A DNA stretch of 64,000 bases from Zea mays (Eukaryota; Streptophyta; Magnoliopsida; Poales; Poaceae). The DNA lies in contig NC_050101.1 in assembly GCF_902167145.1 (NCBI RefSeq), positions 117,085,789-117,149,788 on the forward strand, read 5' to 3'. The position numbers were made by a program, and so were the translations under genes. The number at the start of each line of letters is the position of its first letter. Position 1 is the stretch's first letter. Shown here in pieces: positions 43,583-54,978 of the stretch. Under the pieces are notes generated by a model. The model saw nothing but the letters and a program-made list of their open reading frames with translations. It was not told where the DNA came from and did not search any database.

Positions 43583-45485
43583 ATGGTGGGCGGTGGGACG
43601 AGGACGAGGAGGGGGAGGGGGAGGAGGAGCACCCGTAGGACGGAGGAGCAGGCGCAGCAGGACGACGCCGTACAGCAGCAGGTGGAGCAGCAAGCCGCTG
43701 TCGATGCGGCACAGCAGGACGACGACGATGCGGCGCAGCAGGACGACGACGACGACGCCGCTCAGCAGGACGTCTCAGGTTCTGGCTCCTCAGGTTCGAG
43801 GAGTATCTACCTGCGAGGTCCCGCGAGCCTCCCTAAGCGACCCATACTTCGTGACAGACGTCCGCTGATACGACCCGATGGAGAGAGGTAGGTAACTTTA
43901 GATATTGTTGCTGCCTTTTCATATTATATGTTCAAATTAATAATAGAAACTAATACTTCATCTTAATCACTTGGACAGGTCTTGGATGGTTTTGGAGACT
44001 GCAGGGGGTCACGGCCGCAACCCCAATGGCATCCTGGGCCTTCTATGCCGGGAACACTTCCCTGGACTTGTCGAGTACGCCGGAGCGACGAGCCCAGCAT
44101 ACACCTTCGACCACTACGCCGTCGCCCCCGATGCAGTAGATCGGGATGGCAGACAATTCAACAACAAGGCGGAGCGGGTGAAGCAAGAGCTGTGGGTAAG
44201 TCTTCCTCGCACTATATTGTTTAATAAGTCACATTTGTTGCATATTCTTGAAATAATGTATGGATACATCGTCTTTGTATGTAGGATTTCTTCAGGTGCG
44301 ATGCTAGATACGAGGCCAGGGCGGATGTGGTGTCTACGACATGCTGTAAGAAGCTCGTCGTGGACATGCACTTGCAGGTAAATACAAAACTTTATTATTG
44401 GTACTAAATATGGTTATTTTTTTCTTCTGATATGCTGTGTACTTATATTTTTTTAGATGATTCCTCATTGGTGCGCCGCGCATCCTGAGTGCTGGGAGCA
44501 GATGGTGCAGAGGTGGTGCTCGGCTGAGTGGGATGAGGCGCACAACGCTAGCCGGGAACGACGTTTGCTGATGCAAGGTCCCTCCCACCATCAAAGCAGC
44601 CGCAGCCTGGGCAAATACGCGGAAGCATGGGTACGCGCTCTTTTTTATTTAGGTATATAACTTTCGATTAGACATGATTTCTAACCATCTCGTTGGTTTT
44701 CTCGCAGTCGGCGGCACATGGTGGCGCGCCTTGCTCCACGTTCTCGGCATATGCCATGGCCCACAAGGGGAAGGCGACGTCCGACGTCACCTACAACCCG
44801 GATGACGGGCCCGAGGCGTACACCAACCCCGCCATCCACAGCCGACTCAGTGAGTACACCGCCATGGCCAAGGAGGTCCATGGGCCAGATTACGATCCGA
44901 GGACCGAGGACATCGACGGAGATGTCCTCATGAGGGTCGGAGGAGGCAAGAGGCATGGGCGGTACTGGATTGCCGACGGGGCAATCGACTCGTCCTCCAC
45001 TCCCACTCTCTCTCAGGTGCGAGCAAGGAGCACGAGCACGAGCCCAGCCATACGACCTCGGCAGGACACCTCACAACATCGTATCCAGCAACTCCAGGTT
45101 ATTCCTTATCTATTCATCGTTCATTGATTTTTATATATCTTCTCTTTGCATTATCGTAACATTAGGGCGAAATATTACAGACTCAGCTAGATGATGAGAG
45201 GAGGCAACATGAGGAGCTAGAGAAGAGGATGGCGGAGATGTTCGTGTACATGCAGAGCCTTGGCGCCGCACAGGGTCATGCTCCACCACCTCCGTTGTTC
45301 CCTGCAGCTGACCCTACAGAGTTCACTACTCCTGTGAGTATCAAAATTTTAGTACTGCATGATATATATTCATATGTTCTCACACATACAATCTCTTCTC
45401 TGTGCAGGGTCAATCGGCGGCGTCGAACAACCCTCATGCTTCGTCCAGCCCTTCGCCGAACCAGTCCAGATGCCCACCTCGTTGA
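43583..45485 (+). CDS. Transposase_24-type accessory protein of CACTA-2 (469 aa, seven exons)
   Basis: Exons are 43583-43887, 43979-44195, 44285-44377, 44457-44630, 44708-45097, 45181-45333 and 45408-45485. They sum to 1,410 bases with no stop. The layout equals the CACTA-1 gene, with three changes: a longer Q/D-rich N-terminus, an exon 3 shorter by 105 bases in frame, and an exon 6 shorter by 12 bases in frame. Core motifs ILGLLCREHFPG, IPHWCAAHPECWEQM and MRVGGGKRHGRYWIADGAID are present. The 35 residues lost from exon 3 lie within the conserved core, so function may be altered although the frame is intact. Confidence 0.8.
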
Positions 45486-46354
45486 TGATTTGTTTTGTGA
45501 TGATCCAGACTTACCTTTATGAGTGTTGGTGATGTTAGTTACACTTTATCTTGTGAGATACTTGGTGATGTTAGTGATGATGCAGACTTGTATCTGTTTT
45601 GTGATGATCCTGACTTTAGTGAGACTTGTGATCTGTTTTGTGAGACTTTGTGATATATATGGTGTTGATGATAAATGTGTTCATTCTGTGATGTGCTTGA
45701 TATATAATGTGATGTGAATGATATATATCTTTTGTTTGTTTGGATGGAACAACAAAAGCAAATAAAAAAGGGGCATCCTGGTCACTTTGCCGAGTGTAAC
45801 ACTCGGCAAAGGGTTGCTTTGCCGAGTGCTATGACCATGGCACTCGGCAAAGAAGGAAACCTGGGAACCGGTAAAGACATCTTTGCCGAGTGCTGACAGT
45901 GGCACTCGGCAAAGAAGGAAACCTGGGAACCGGCAAAGACATCTTTGCCGAGTGCTTTTGCCAAGGCACTCGGCAAAGATACTGGCAAAGGGGCCCACTG
46001 GAGGGTTCTTTGCCGAGTGCCAGTCCACCAGACACTCGGCAAAGAAACCTCCTTTGCCGAGTGCCTACTAGGGCTCTCGGCACAGAGACTGGCTGTGGGG
46101 TCCACTGGACCAGTCTTTGCCGAGTGTCGCCGTTGGCACTCGGTAAAGGATCCGTCACCGTCACTTGGCGCCGTGACGGTGACTTTTCTTTGCCGAGTGC
46201 CCGACAAAAAGTACTCGGCAAAGAAGCTGTTGCCGATGTACAGTTCGCCGAGCGTTCTTTGCCGAGTGTTACACTCGGCAAAGGCTTTGCCGAGTGTAAA
46301 ATAGCCTTTGCCGTGTGTTTAGAACACACGGCAAAGAAGCTGATTCCGGTAGTG
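45486..46354 (+). repeat. CACTA-2 right end: tail, subterminal repeats, TIR
   Basis: TTTTGTGATGATCC-type tandem units (45490-45670) precede paired GCCGAG units (45785-46335). A 61-base direct repeat near 45830-45950 contains GAAGGAAACCTGGGAACCGG twice. The terminus is at 46342-46354. Confidence 0.85.
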
Positions 46355-46456
46355 ATTTGGGTTACCTAGCGACTCGTTGCTGCACCTGCCGGTAAAAAGG
46401 AGCTAAACGTTTTGTCTTTCCTAAGATATCAATCATCAAATCACTACAGGAAACGC

Positions 46457-46770
46457 ATAAATTTTCGTGGGCCGGGTTATTTTCGTCGGCCGGCCCACGA
46501 AAATGCAATGTTATTTTCGTCGGCCGTCGTTACCGACGAAAATGTGGCTATTTTCGTGGGCTAGTGAATATTTTCGTGGGCAGGCCCACGAGAATACGAA
46601 ACTTATTTTCGTCAGCCTCGGGACCGACGAAAATGTGGTGTATTTTCGTCGGTCTCCGCTAGGCCCACGAAAATACGACCATTATTTTCGTCGGCCTCCA
46701 GAGGCCGACGAAAATACGTCATTAACCGACCATTATTTTCGTCGGCCTCCGTGAGGCCGACGAAAATAGT
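46457..46770 (+). repeat. CACTA-3 left subterminal repeats
   Basis: About ten units of ATTTTCGT(C/G)GGC and inverses, often as short palindromes (TTTTCGTCGGCC...GGCCGACGAAAA). Confidence 0.85.
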
Positions 46771-46794
46771 GTCCCTTAATCGTCCATCCCTGAC

Positions 46795-47460
46795 TCAGCA
46801 CGAAATCTCTTCGCTCGCGCCCCGCCTGCCCTAAATCCCGTCGCGCCGCCGCCGCACTCGCGCCCCACCGCCGCCGCGCTCGTGCCCCGCCTCGCTCCGT
46901 CGCGCCCCGCCTCGCCGCGCTCGCTTGCGCCCGTGGCCGTCGCGCGCACGCAAGCCCAGCGACCTCCGTCGTGCCCCGCCGCGCTCCGCCTCGCCGTCGC
47001 GCGCGCCTGCCGGCCCCGCCTCGCTCCGTCGTGCCCTGCCTCGCCGCGCTCGCTTGCACCCGTGGCCGTCGCGCGCACGCAAGCCCGACGACCTCCGTCG
47101 TGACCCGCCGCGCCCCGCCTCGCTGTCGCGCGCACGCAAGCTCGGCGAGCTCCATCGCGCCTTGCCGCGCTCGCGCCGTGCCTCGCCGCGCTCGCGCCCC
47201 ACCTCGTTGTTCTCTGCTCGGCGAGCTCCGTCGCGCGGGCCCGCCGTTCTCTGGCGCCCCGTAGCCGCCGTTCTCTCACGCAAGCTCGGCGAGCTCCGTC
47301 GCGCGTGCCCGCCGATTTCTCACGCAAGCTCGGCGAGCTCCGTCGCACGATCACCGAGCTCCGTCGCGCGCGCCCGCTGTCCGTCCACGCCGCCATCGCG
47401 ACGATCACCGAGCTCCATCGCGCGCGCCCGCCGTCCATCCACGCCGCCCTCGTTCCCCGC
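46795..47460 (+). repeat. CACTA-3 GC-rich block with ~129-bp tandem duplication
   Basis: The segment 46917-47005 recurs at 47046-47134 with few changes (GCGCTCGCTTGC, CCGTGGCCGTCGCGCGCACG). CTCGGCGAGCTCCGTCGC recurs four times further on. Long frames on both strands here are compositional artefacts. Confidence 0.7.
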
Positions 47461-48392
47461 GGTGAGCCTCCCTGTCTCCCTACTTCCACGCCTGCAATTT
47501 TGTGTTCTGAAATTATGTGTTTGGTCCAAATTCAGAGTTCTATCCATAGAGTTTTGGTTAATGATCATTATGCTACTAGAAGAAAAAGTAACCCAATAAC
47601 TGGGCGGCAGAGGTCTGAATTTTCAGACTAGAAATAGTAACCAGAAGGAACTGAACTTCAGTGTTGGTGCTCAGTGGAGATTTGGCGACAACTGCTACTT
47701 TCCTGTGCCCCTATCCTACATGGTGGCCATGCAATAGAAGTGTGGAACATGTAACCTTGTACTTCTTTGTGAGGTTCCCATTTAACCCAGAAACTCCACC
47801 CCTTTTTAGCTGCTTGTCATGGTGAGATATGGCACAAAACTGCACTTCCTATGTCATAGTTGATTCCCTGATCATCTCACCGTGTCACACCATTTAAAGC
47901 AGTCGTGCGTGCAGTTCAGACTCAGCTAGCTAGACCTACGCTGCTACTACTGCTACTACACTAGTCACTGTTGTACAACGTACTACTACTACTACTACTA
48001 CTACTACACGATTGTGGAATAAATTGCAGATCTGGCAGGGTGCAGTGCAGATCCACAGTCGGCAACCTCGCTTTTGCAGAGCGCGCACAATGGTTGTACT
48101 GTACAAAAACCCATCTCACCATTCCCACGCACCTAGTTTAAGAATAATTGAGTACCGACGAAAATAAGTCATTAATTTATATTAGTCATCTTGTCATGTT
48201 GTGATTAGTTTAACTGTTGATTGCTTTAATTCAAATTCATATTTGTCTCCGAGATATTTTTTAATGTTTAGAGTTTAGTTTTAATCGTTAACCGTAGCGA
48301 ACCGTATGCGTCACCCGTTCGGGAACGGCGAACGTCACATTGGCTTGTGAGGTTCGTCGTTCCGGAATTGTCCACGTATTTTGGACAGCCTG
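47461..48392 (+). other. CACTA-3 leader, non-repetitive, with (ACT)n
   Basis: Contains an (ACT)n microsatellite (47981-48007) and genic-looking DNA at 47640-48130 with no counterpart in the other two elements. There is no open frame of note. Confidence 0.4.
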
Positions 48393-48584
48393 AGAGTGTA
48401 GGCCGATGCTTGTGATTTATGACATGTGCCTTACGATTGACGCGGAATTTCGGTTGTGTAACCCAGTTGTTCTCCAACGCACCATGTTCAGGCGTGTGCT
48501 TGGAGAGCAGCGGGGTTATGCTGCCGAAATTTCGCGGCAATCGTAGGCTACACGTCACAAATCACAAGCATCGGCCTACACTCT
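48393..48584 (+). other. 85-bp-arm foldback before TNP2 in CACTA-3 (possible RNA hairpin)
   Basis: Arms 48393-48477 and 48500-48584 pair end to end around a 22-base loop. By eye, 71 of 85 are Watson-Crick pairs, 8 are G:U and 6 are mismatches. The position matches the CACTA-2 foldback, and both follow TTGTCCACGT-TTTTGGACAGCC. Outer stem sequences are unrelated between the two, while the inner part (TTTCGG, GTTGTTCTCC, TGCTGCCGAAAT) is shared. Confidence 0.8.
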
Positions 48585-48673
48585 TGGGTGGGTTTAGGGC
48601 CTTTACCTAATAGGGAGTTCACCTAAGCCACAAACGATCGTTGATTTTCTTTGTCTTTTGTTTAGCCTTTGAA

Positions 48674-51600
48674 ATGGACGGTGATCGGAGGGTGATGTAT
48701 GACGGGTGGAGAAAGGATGGGGCACATTCGAATGAATGGATGAGTGTAACAAAGGCTTTTCTTGAGCACGCTTTTAAAGATGCAACGGGTCGTCTAGTGA
48801 AGTGTCCTTGCAATCGCTGCGAGAACAAGTGGCCTCAGAAGATAGAAGAAATGGAGAAACACCTTTGCAAAAGTGGGTTTATGCCGAACTACCTTGTATG
48901 GTACCGGCATGGAGAGTCTATTAGACACGTTGACGCGGAGGTGGAACTTGATGACGATCATGATAGGATGGACGACATGTTGCATGATCTTGGTAGGGAT
49001 GTTGAAATAAACGCTGAGGAGCCGGGGCAGCTTCCACGCGATGCTCAGGAATTCTTCCGGCTACTCGCCGCGGGAGAAGAGAGACTGCACGAGCACACTC
49101 AGATGTCAGTTCTTGGGACTCTCACAAGACTAATGGCGATAAAGTCGAAGCACAACATTTCAAACAGTGCTTACAACGACATCGTCCAACTGATGGGCGA
49201 GGTTCTCCCGGAGAATCATAAGTTGCCAAAGAATATGTACTTCGCAAAGAAGATGTTGGCTGGTCTTGGGATGACATATGAGAAGATCGACGTGTGTCCC
49301 AATAGTTGCATGCTATTATTTGAGGAGGATGACAAGCTGGACCGTTGTAAGCATTGCGAAGCTTCTAGATATGTCGAGGTGACAAATGATGAGGGTGAAT
49401 TGGTAGTTACGAAGGTCGCAGCTAAGCAACTTCGTCGGTTGCCCATCATTCCTCGGCTTTCAAGGTTGTTCCTCAACAAGGAAATAGCTCTGCATATGAC
49501 GTGGCCAAAGAATGGTGTACGTCTCGTCACTGATCCAGACATAATGGTCCATCCGTCGGACGGTGATGCGTGGAAGGCATTTGACGAGTTTGATCCCGAA
49601 TTTGCAAACGACCCTAGGAGTGTACGGCTTGGTCTATCGACGGACGGATTCACACCTTTCAATACCAGTGCAAGCCCTTACTCGTGTTGGCCTGTCTTCA
49701 TTGTGCCATATAATCTTCCTCTTGAGTTGGTCAATAAAGAAGAGTTCATGTTCCTTGCACTAGTCATCCCAGGCCCCGAGCATCCAGGGCCAAAGCTGAA
49801 TATGTTTGTTCGCCCTTTAATTGAAGAGCTGAAACAATTGTGGAGAGGTGTGAAGGCTTATGACAGCCATACTGAAAAGGAGTTTACCATGCGCGCTGCT
49901 TATTTGTGGTCAGTGCATGATCTGTTGGCGTATGGAGATTGGTCTGGATGGTGTGTTCATGGTCGGTTGTGCTGTCCCATATGTATGAATGATACGGATG
50001 CATTCAGATTGAAGCATGGTGGGAAAGTGTCATTCTTTGATGCTCATCGACGTTGGACTCCATTCAAGCATGATTTCAGGAATTCGCTTACTGCATTCAG
50101 AAGTGGAGCCAAAATCAGAAATGGGCCACCAAAGAGGCAAACTGCACCGCAGATAATGGCATGGCATGCTTGTCTGAAGCAAGGAGAAAATGATAGGTTT
50201 CAAGGCTACGGAGAGGACCACAACTGGACCCATATTTCATCAATATGGGAGCTTCCGTATGCAAAAGCCTTGATCATGCCGCACAACATAGACTTGATGC
50301 ACCAAGAGCGTAACGTTGCTGAAAGCATCATAAGCACATGTTTTGATGTGACTGATAAAATGAAAGATAATATGAAGGCAAGAAAAGACATGGCTGAAAT
50401 TTGTAAGAGACCGATGCTCGAGTTGAAAGTAAGCGATAAAGGGCATGAGAGTAGGCCGCGAGCTGATTACTGCCTCAAGCCAGATGAAAGGAAAGAAATA
50501 TTTAAGTGGTTGAAGAATCTGAAATTTCCGGATCGATATGCGACAAATCTGAAACGGACAGTCAATCTGAAGACCGGTAAATTGATCGGTTTGAAAAGCC
50601 ATGACTACCATATTATTATGGAGAGGCTGATGCCCGTGATGTTTCGAGGCTATTTTAAGGATGAGCTTTGGAGCATATTTGCAGAGCTGAGTTACTTCTA
50701 TAGGGAAGTATGCGCAAAGACGGTATCGAAGAGGTTGATGCAGAAATTTGAGAAAGAAATTCCAATTCTTATTTGTAAATTTGAAAAGGTTTTCCCGCCA
50801 GGATTCTTCAATGTGATGCAACATCTAATTGTGCATTTGCCTTGGGAAGCTTTGGTAGGCGGACCAGTGCAATTCAGGTGGATGTATCCTATAGAAAGGG
50901 CGTTGAAAAAGCTCAGGGCGTCTGTTCGCAACAAGGCTAGAGTCGAAGGGTGTATTGCGGAGGCTTTTGCCCTTAAGGAGATATCTCAATTCTCAACCAG
51001 GTATTTCGCTCGAGCCAACAATGTGTTTGCTCCTTCAGAGCGACTTCATGTCGAAAATGAATCGCCCCAAAGCACCCTTCAAATTTTTGCGAATCCGGGT
51101 AAAGCAGTTGGAAAAGGGAGTGTACGTCACATTGAAGGATCAGATTTGAACACACTAATGCTATATATGTATAGCAATATTGACAGCACACAGGAGGCGT
51201 TCGAGTAAGTTTTCCGCATAGTTACTTCCATTTTCTCATCTCATAATTTCTATAGTGTGTAATCTCCATGTTTCTAATATGTCCAACATGTTTGATGAAG
51301 AATGTTGGAAATCTACTAGTAAACCTACGGCCATCCAATTAGAAAATCTTCGGCATGATGGGTTGAAAGGTGGACCAAACTTCGTGCAGTGGTTTCGTAA
51401 TTATGTTAGTAATTGTCGTTCTCTCATTGTCCATACTTAATATTTGAATTTTGGACTTGGAAGATATAATGCATATACTAATTCCTTGTATAGGTTTCCA
51501 AAAACTCTGTGCACCCGGACTTGCAGCAAATGGCACATACCTCTGTGTCCGTCCGGAACTATACTCGCTATGATGTAAATGGATATCGCTTCCGAACCGC

Positions 51601-52243
51601 GAAATTGGAGAAGAGTCGACCATTGGCAGCCACCACCAATAGTGGTGTGTTGGCAAGTTCATATGTTGACGATGACAAAGTAGTGGACTATTACGGTGTT
51701 CTTCAAAACATTGTAGAGTTGATTTTCGATGGCCCCAAGGAACTTAAAGTCGTGTTTTTCGAGTGCGACTGGTTTGATGCTCATAGTGGGACTCGTGTCG
51801 ACAAGTATGGTAATGTCGAGGTGAAGCATAGCTCTAGGATTCCGAGCAGTATGAGCGATGTTGTCCTTGCAAATCAGGCAAAACAGGTGTACTACCTGCC
51901 ATATCCTCACCCAAGCCTTAGGGCTTGGTGGGTTGCAATCAAAGTCAACCCACAAGTCGTCGCTCCAGAGAGTGCTGACTACGTGAATACGAGCAGGGAC
52001 AACGATGAGGCTGTTTTTCAACCAGAAGCGGCGTCGAATCAAGACATAGCTCACCGATTCCATGTGACCAATGGAGAAGGCCTTGAAAATCTCTGTTGCA
52101 ATTCAAGCAACTTAATTGAAGAACCTAGGTCAAAGCGCAAATGACCTGTCGTCGTTAGAAGATCAGTAAGGATCCAACGAAATCAAGAGCGTATGAATAA
52201 ACAACGAGCCGAAGAAGCATCATCGGATGCGGATGACTTTTGA
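48674..52243 (+). pseudogene. TNP2-type transposase of CACTA-3, premature stop, uncertain splice
   Basis: Exon 1 (48674-51204, start MDGDRRVMYDG) holds the transposase-associated domain (CPCNRCENK), the Transposase_21 core (DGFTPFNTSASPYSCWPVF, IMPHNIDLMHQERN) and DUF4218 (KFEKVFPPGFFNVMQH). A second exon ends at 51404 (GPNFVQWFRNY). Exon 3 (51494 on) holds DUF4216 (YDVNGYRFRT). I could not join exons 1 and 2 in frame with a clear acceptor. A TGA at 52142-52144 interrupts a frame that otherwise runs 33 more codons to 52243, and a CGA-to-TGA change explains it. The core is intact, so loss of activity is likely but not certain. Confidence 0.8.
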
Positions 52244-52360
52244 TTAGTATGTTTCTTTTAGTTAATCAATTAAGCTATGTATTCCAATTTCCACATTATT
52301 AATTTTCATATTATTTGTTTCATATACTGTGGTTTGACATTAATTTATCTATAGTTGAAC

Positions 52361-54978
52361 ATGTTCAAGCATAGGAGATCGAGGAGGAGTGGGGGCAGCG
52401 CGGCCAGCGAGGACAGCTCGGGCAGTGGCCTTTTTCAGGGCACCTCACAGAGCCGATAGAGGCAGCAGCAACTTCTCGACTGTCTAGATGAAGTGCAGGG
52501 TGAGGAGGGTGAGCAGGAGACTCCTCAGCAGGATGCTCATGTGCAGGGTGAGGAGGGTGAGCAGGATGAGGAGGTTGACCCCATGGGGGCAGGCAGCGCG
52601 GGCGACGCGTCAGATGGTTCTACGTCCTTCAGGTATTATTATGCATATTAGTTTAATTGATATTAGTTTTTAATCATTTCATCATATTGAATTTACTTGT
52701 ATACTTAGGTATAAGAAGAGCAATGCGCTTGGTCCGAGACCTGCCGAGAGGAGGCTCATCCGGCCGCATGGAGAATGGTGGGGCTTATTTCTGTTGTGTT
52801 AATTTTTTAATGTGAACGTGATTGCACTGGTTTACTTGTTTTATTAATGTTTGTAGGTCATGGGAAGACTTGACTTGGGACGGTACAGGCAGACGTCCCA
52901 AGGTGAACGCGGTGTTGGGTAGCCTCTGTCGCTTCTACTACCCTGGCATGGTGGAGCTCAATGGCGAGAGGTTCGCGGCTATGCAGTGGGCTGATTGGGG
53001 TCTAAAGGACTATGTCCAGCCAGGGGAGTCAGGGGAAAGCAGTAGCGGAGGGGGAAGTTCGGAAAAAAACGAAGGACTTGTCAGGTGGCTGTGTGGGACA
53101 AGTTCTGGGTGAGTTTACTTTCGTATATAAGCAATTCACTGAATTATTGCTTCTCCTAATCTTACTTTAACTTAACTTCTCCATTGATATGTAGGGGAGG
53201 TTCCAATTGCCGGATGACATCGAGGACGATCAGGCTCAGTGGGCACGTGTGAAGAGGCACTTTCGGAAGTGCGCTGATAAGGTCATCAAGGATGCCATGT
53301 ACAATGCTCGCATCGCGGCCGTCAACTACTACTACTACAAGAAGATAAAGGGGCAGAAAATGAGCAAAGCATTAGGGGCCAATGAGATCTACCTCACAGA
53401 GGAGCAGTACCTGGAGAGCGTTGTGGATTGGCTGGCGAAGGACATGGAAGCCTGGAGGTGGTTGGCTAAGAGATGGGCGTCGCCTGAGTGGATTGCAGAG
53501 TCCAACAAGCACCGTGTCAACCGTGGCACTGAAGGACCGGGGCATAGGTACGGCGCCGATGGACACCTTGGTACCGCACGCCGCATGGTAAGTATATAAA
53601 TCAAACTTGTATGTTACATCTATGAAAATTATATGGTTTAACTCTTCTTTTTCATGCAGGAAGCTGAAAGTGGAGTTGCTCCAAGTTTTATGGAGGTTTA
53701 CGTCCGTGGTCACCGTGGCCCTGATCCGACGAACCCTGATGAGCTATGCAGCGAGGCGGCAAGGGAGAAAATGGTAAACAAGTTTGTATTTACGAATTAA
53801 ATTGCATGTTTTGTGTCTAACTCCAACTCTAACTTTCTTTGCAGAATGCATATGGGGAGGAAATGACTCAACGCCATGGGCCTGATTTCGACTGGATGCA
53901 TTCAGACTTAGATGCCTCGGCGTTGTACCACAGTGGTGGGGGTAGAAAGCATGGCAGGTGAGGTGTTTGTGTTTGATTCGACGATTTCATTAACAAGAAT
54001 GTGTCCACTTAATGGCTCAACTATGTGTATCATGCAGGTTTGCCTTTGGCACCGGCGTTGTGGAATATAATAGGACAATAGGTCAAGGGAAGGAATCGTC
54101 TTCGGGAGGGAGTTCTCGCTCCTCCAGGTCTGCTCGAGAGGCTCAGCTGGAGGAGGAGACTCGGGCAGCACAGGAGCAGGCTCGAGCAGCACAGGAGCAG
54201 GCTCGAGCAGCGCAGGAGCAGGTTGGACAGCTGACGCAATATATGGCTTCTTATTTTCAGGTAATCCGTCTATCTCATCACGTGTCGTCGTTGAATTCAA
54301 AGTATAACGTTGTGATTCTAACGTTGCATCCATTTGCAGGAAATGACTACTCGACTCGGCCCTGATATGAACTTGCCCGCTTTTCGCCCTCCCCAGGTAA
54401 CACTATCTGAACACTTCAATTCCATAGCAACTTTTTCTTTATTATCAAAAATGGCTCGCAGGCACAAGGATGGGGACAGTGGCCAGGACAAGCTCCAGCA
54501 TCGCAGCCACAGTGGACCGGCGTTGGGTGGACGCAGGCACCTCCAGGCACTTGGACGCCTCCACCACCCCAAGGATCGCAGCCAGTCCCGGGATGGATGC
54601 CACCGGTCTCCCAGCCACCGGCGGGCTCTCAGCCATATCAAGCGTGGATGGCACCGCCACCGACGGGGTGGGTGCCACCACCTCTGGGGTGGCCACCACA
54701 ACAGTACCCGTGGATGCATGCACAACCTCCTCCTCACCATGGATCACAGGTGACGTTCCATGTTTAGTTTTACGCAAATATTGACCAAACACAGCAATGT
54801 ATATGTATACAGCCTTATTTGAATGATTGATGAATTGCAGGGTTCAGCGTCACATGCTCATGGATCGGAGGGTGGTGTCAACGTCCAAGACTTCCTCGTC
54901 CATGGTGCTGGAGGGAGTGGCCACCTTCCTGGTGGCGGAGGAGGGAGTGGCCAAAACTCCCACAGCCCGCCGGAGTGA
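52361..54978 (+). pseudogene. Transposase_24-type gene of CACTA-3, ten exons, one TAG
   Basis: Exons are 52361-52632, 52709-52777, 52857-53108, 53195-53587, 53660-53773, 53845-53957, 54037-54260, 54340-54396, 54462-54749 and 54841-54978. They sum to 1,920 bases (640 codons) in one frame. The only interruption is TAG at codon 33 (52457-52459), consistent with CAG-to-TAG. The core includes VNAVLGSLCRFYYPGMVE, IYLTEEQYLE and WLAKRWASPEW. Exon 7 has three AAQEQAR heptads in a coiled-coil-like segment, and exon 9 is proline/glycine/tryptophan-rich. A 24-base repeat (GTGCAGGGTGAGGAGGGTGA) occurs twice in exon 1. The stop lies in the low-complexity N-terminus, so a downstream start is conceivable. 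Confidence 0.8.

Larger units (their letters stand above)
37115..46354 (+). mobile_element. CACTA-2: En/Spm-type transposon (9,240 bp), intact ends, frameshifted TNP2
   Basis: The 13-bp terminal inverted repeats CACTACCGGAATC and GATTCCGGTAGTG are perfect. The flanking target duplication is ATT (37112-37114 and 46355-46357). It is the same family as CACTA-1, with matching subterminal units and gene order. It differs in having a large inverted repeat and a second foldback in the 5' part, and a one-base loss in the transposase gene. Confidence 0.95.

Noticed and set aside
15533..46354. CACTA-1 left end and CACTA-2 right end as one large composite element
   Set aside because: CACTA-2 has its own perfect ends and ATT duplication, and a complete gypsy element and a host gene lie between.
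46776..47599. 237-codon minus and 224-codon plus frames
   Set aside because: They are compositional artefacts of the CACTA-3 GC-rich block, with repeats visible in both translations.
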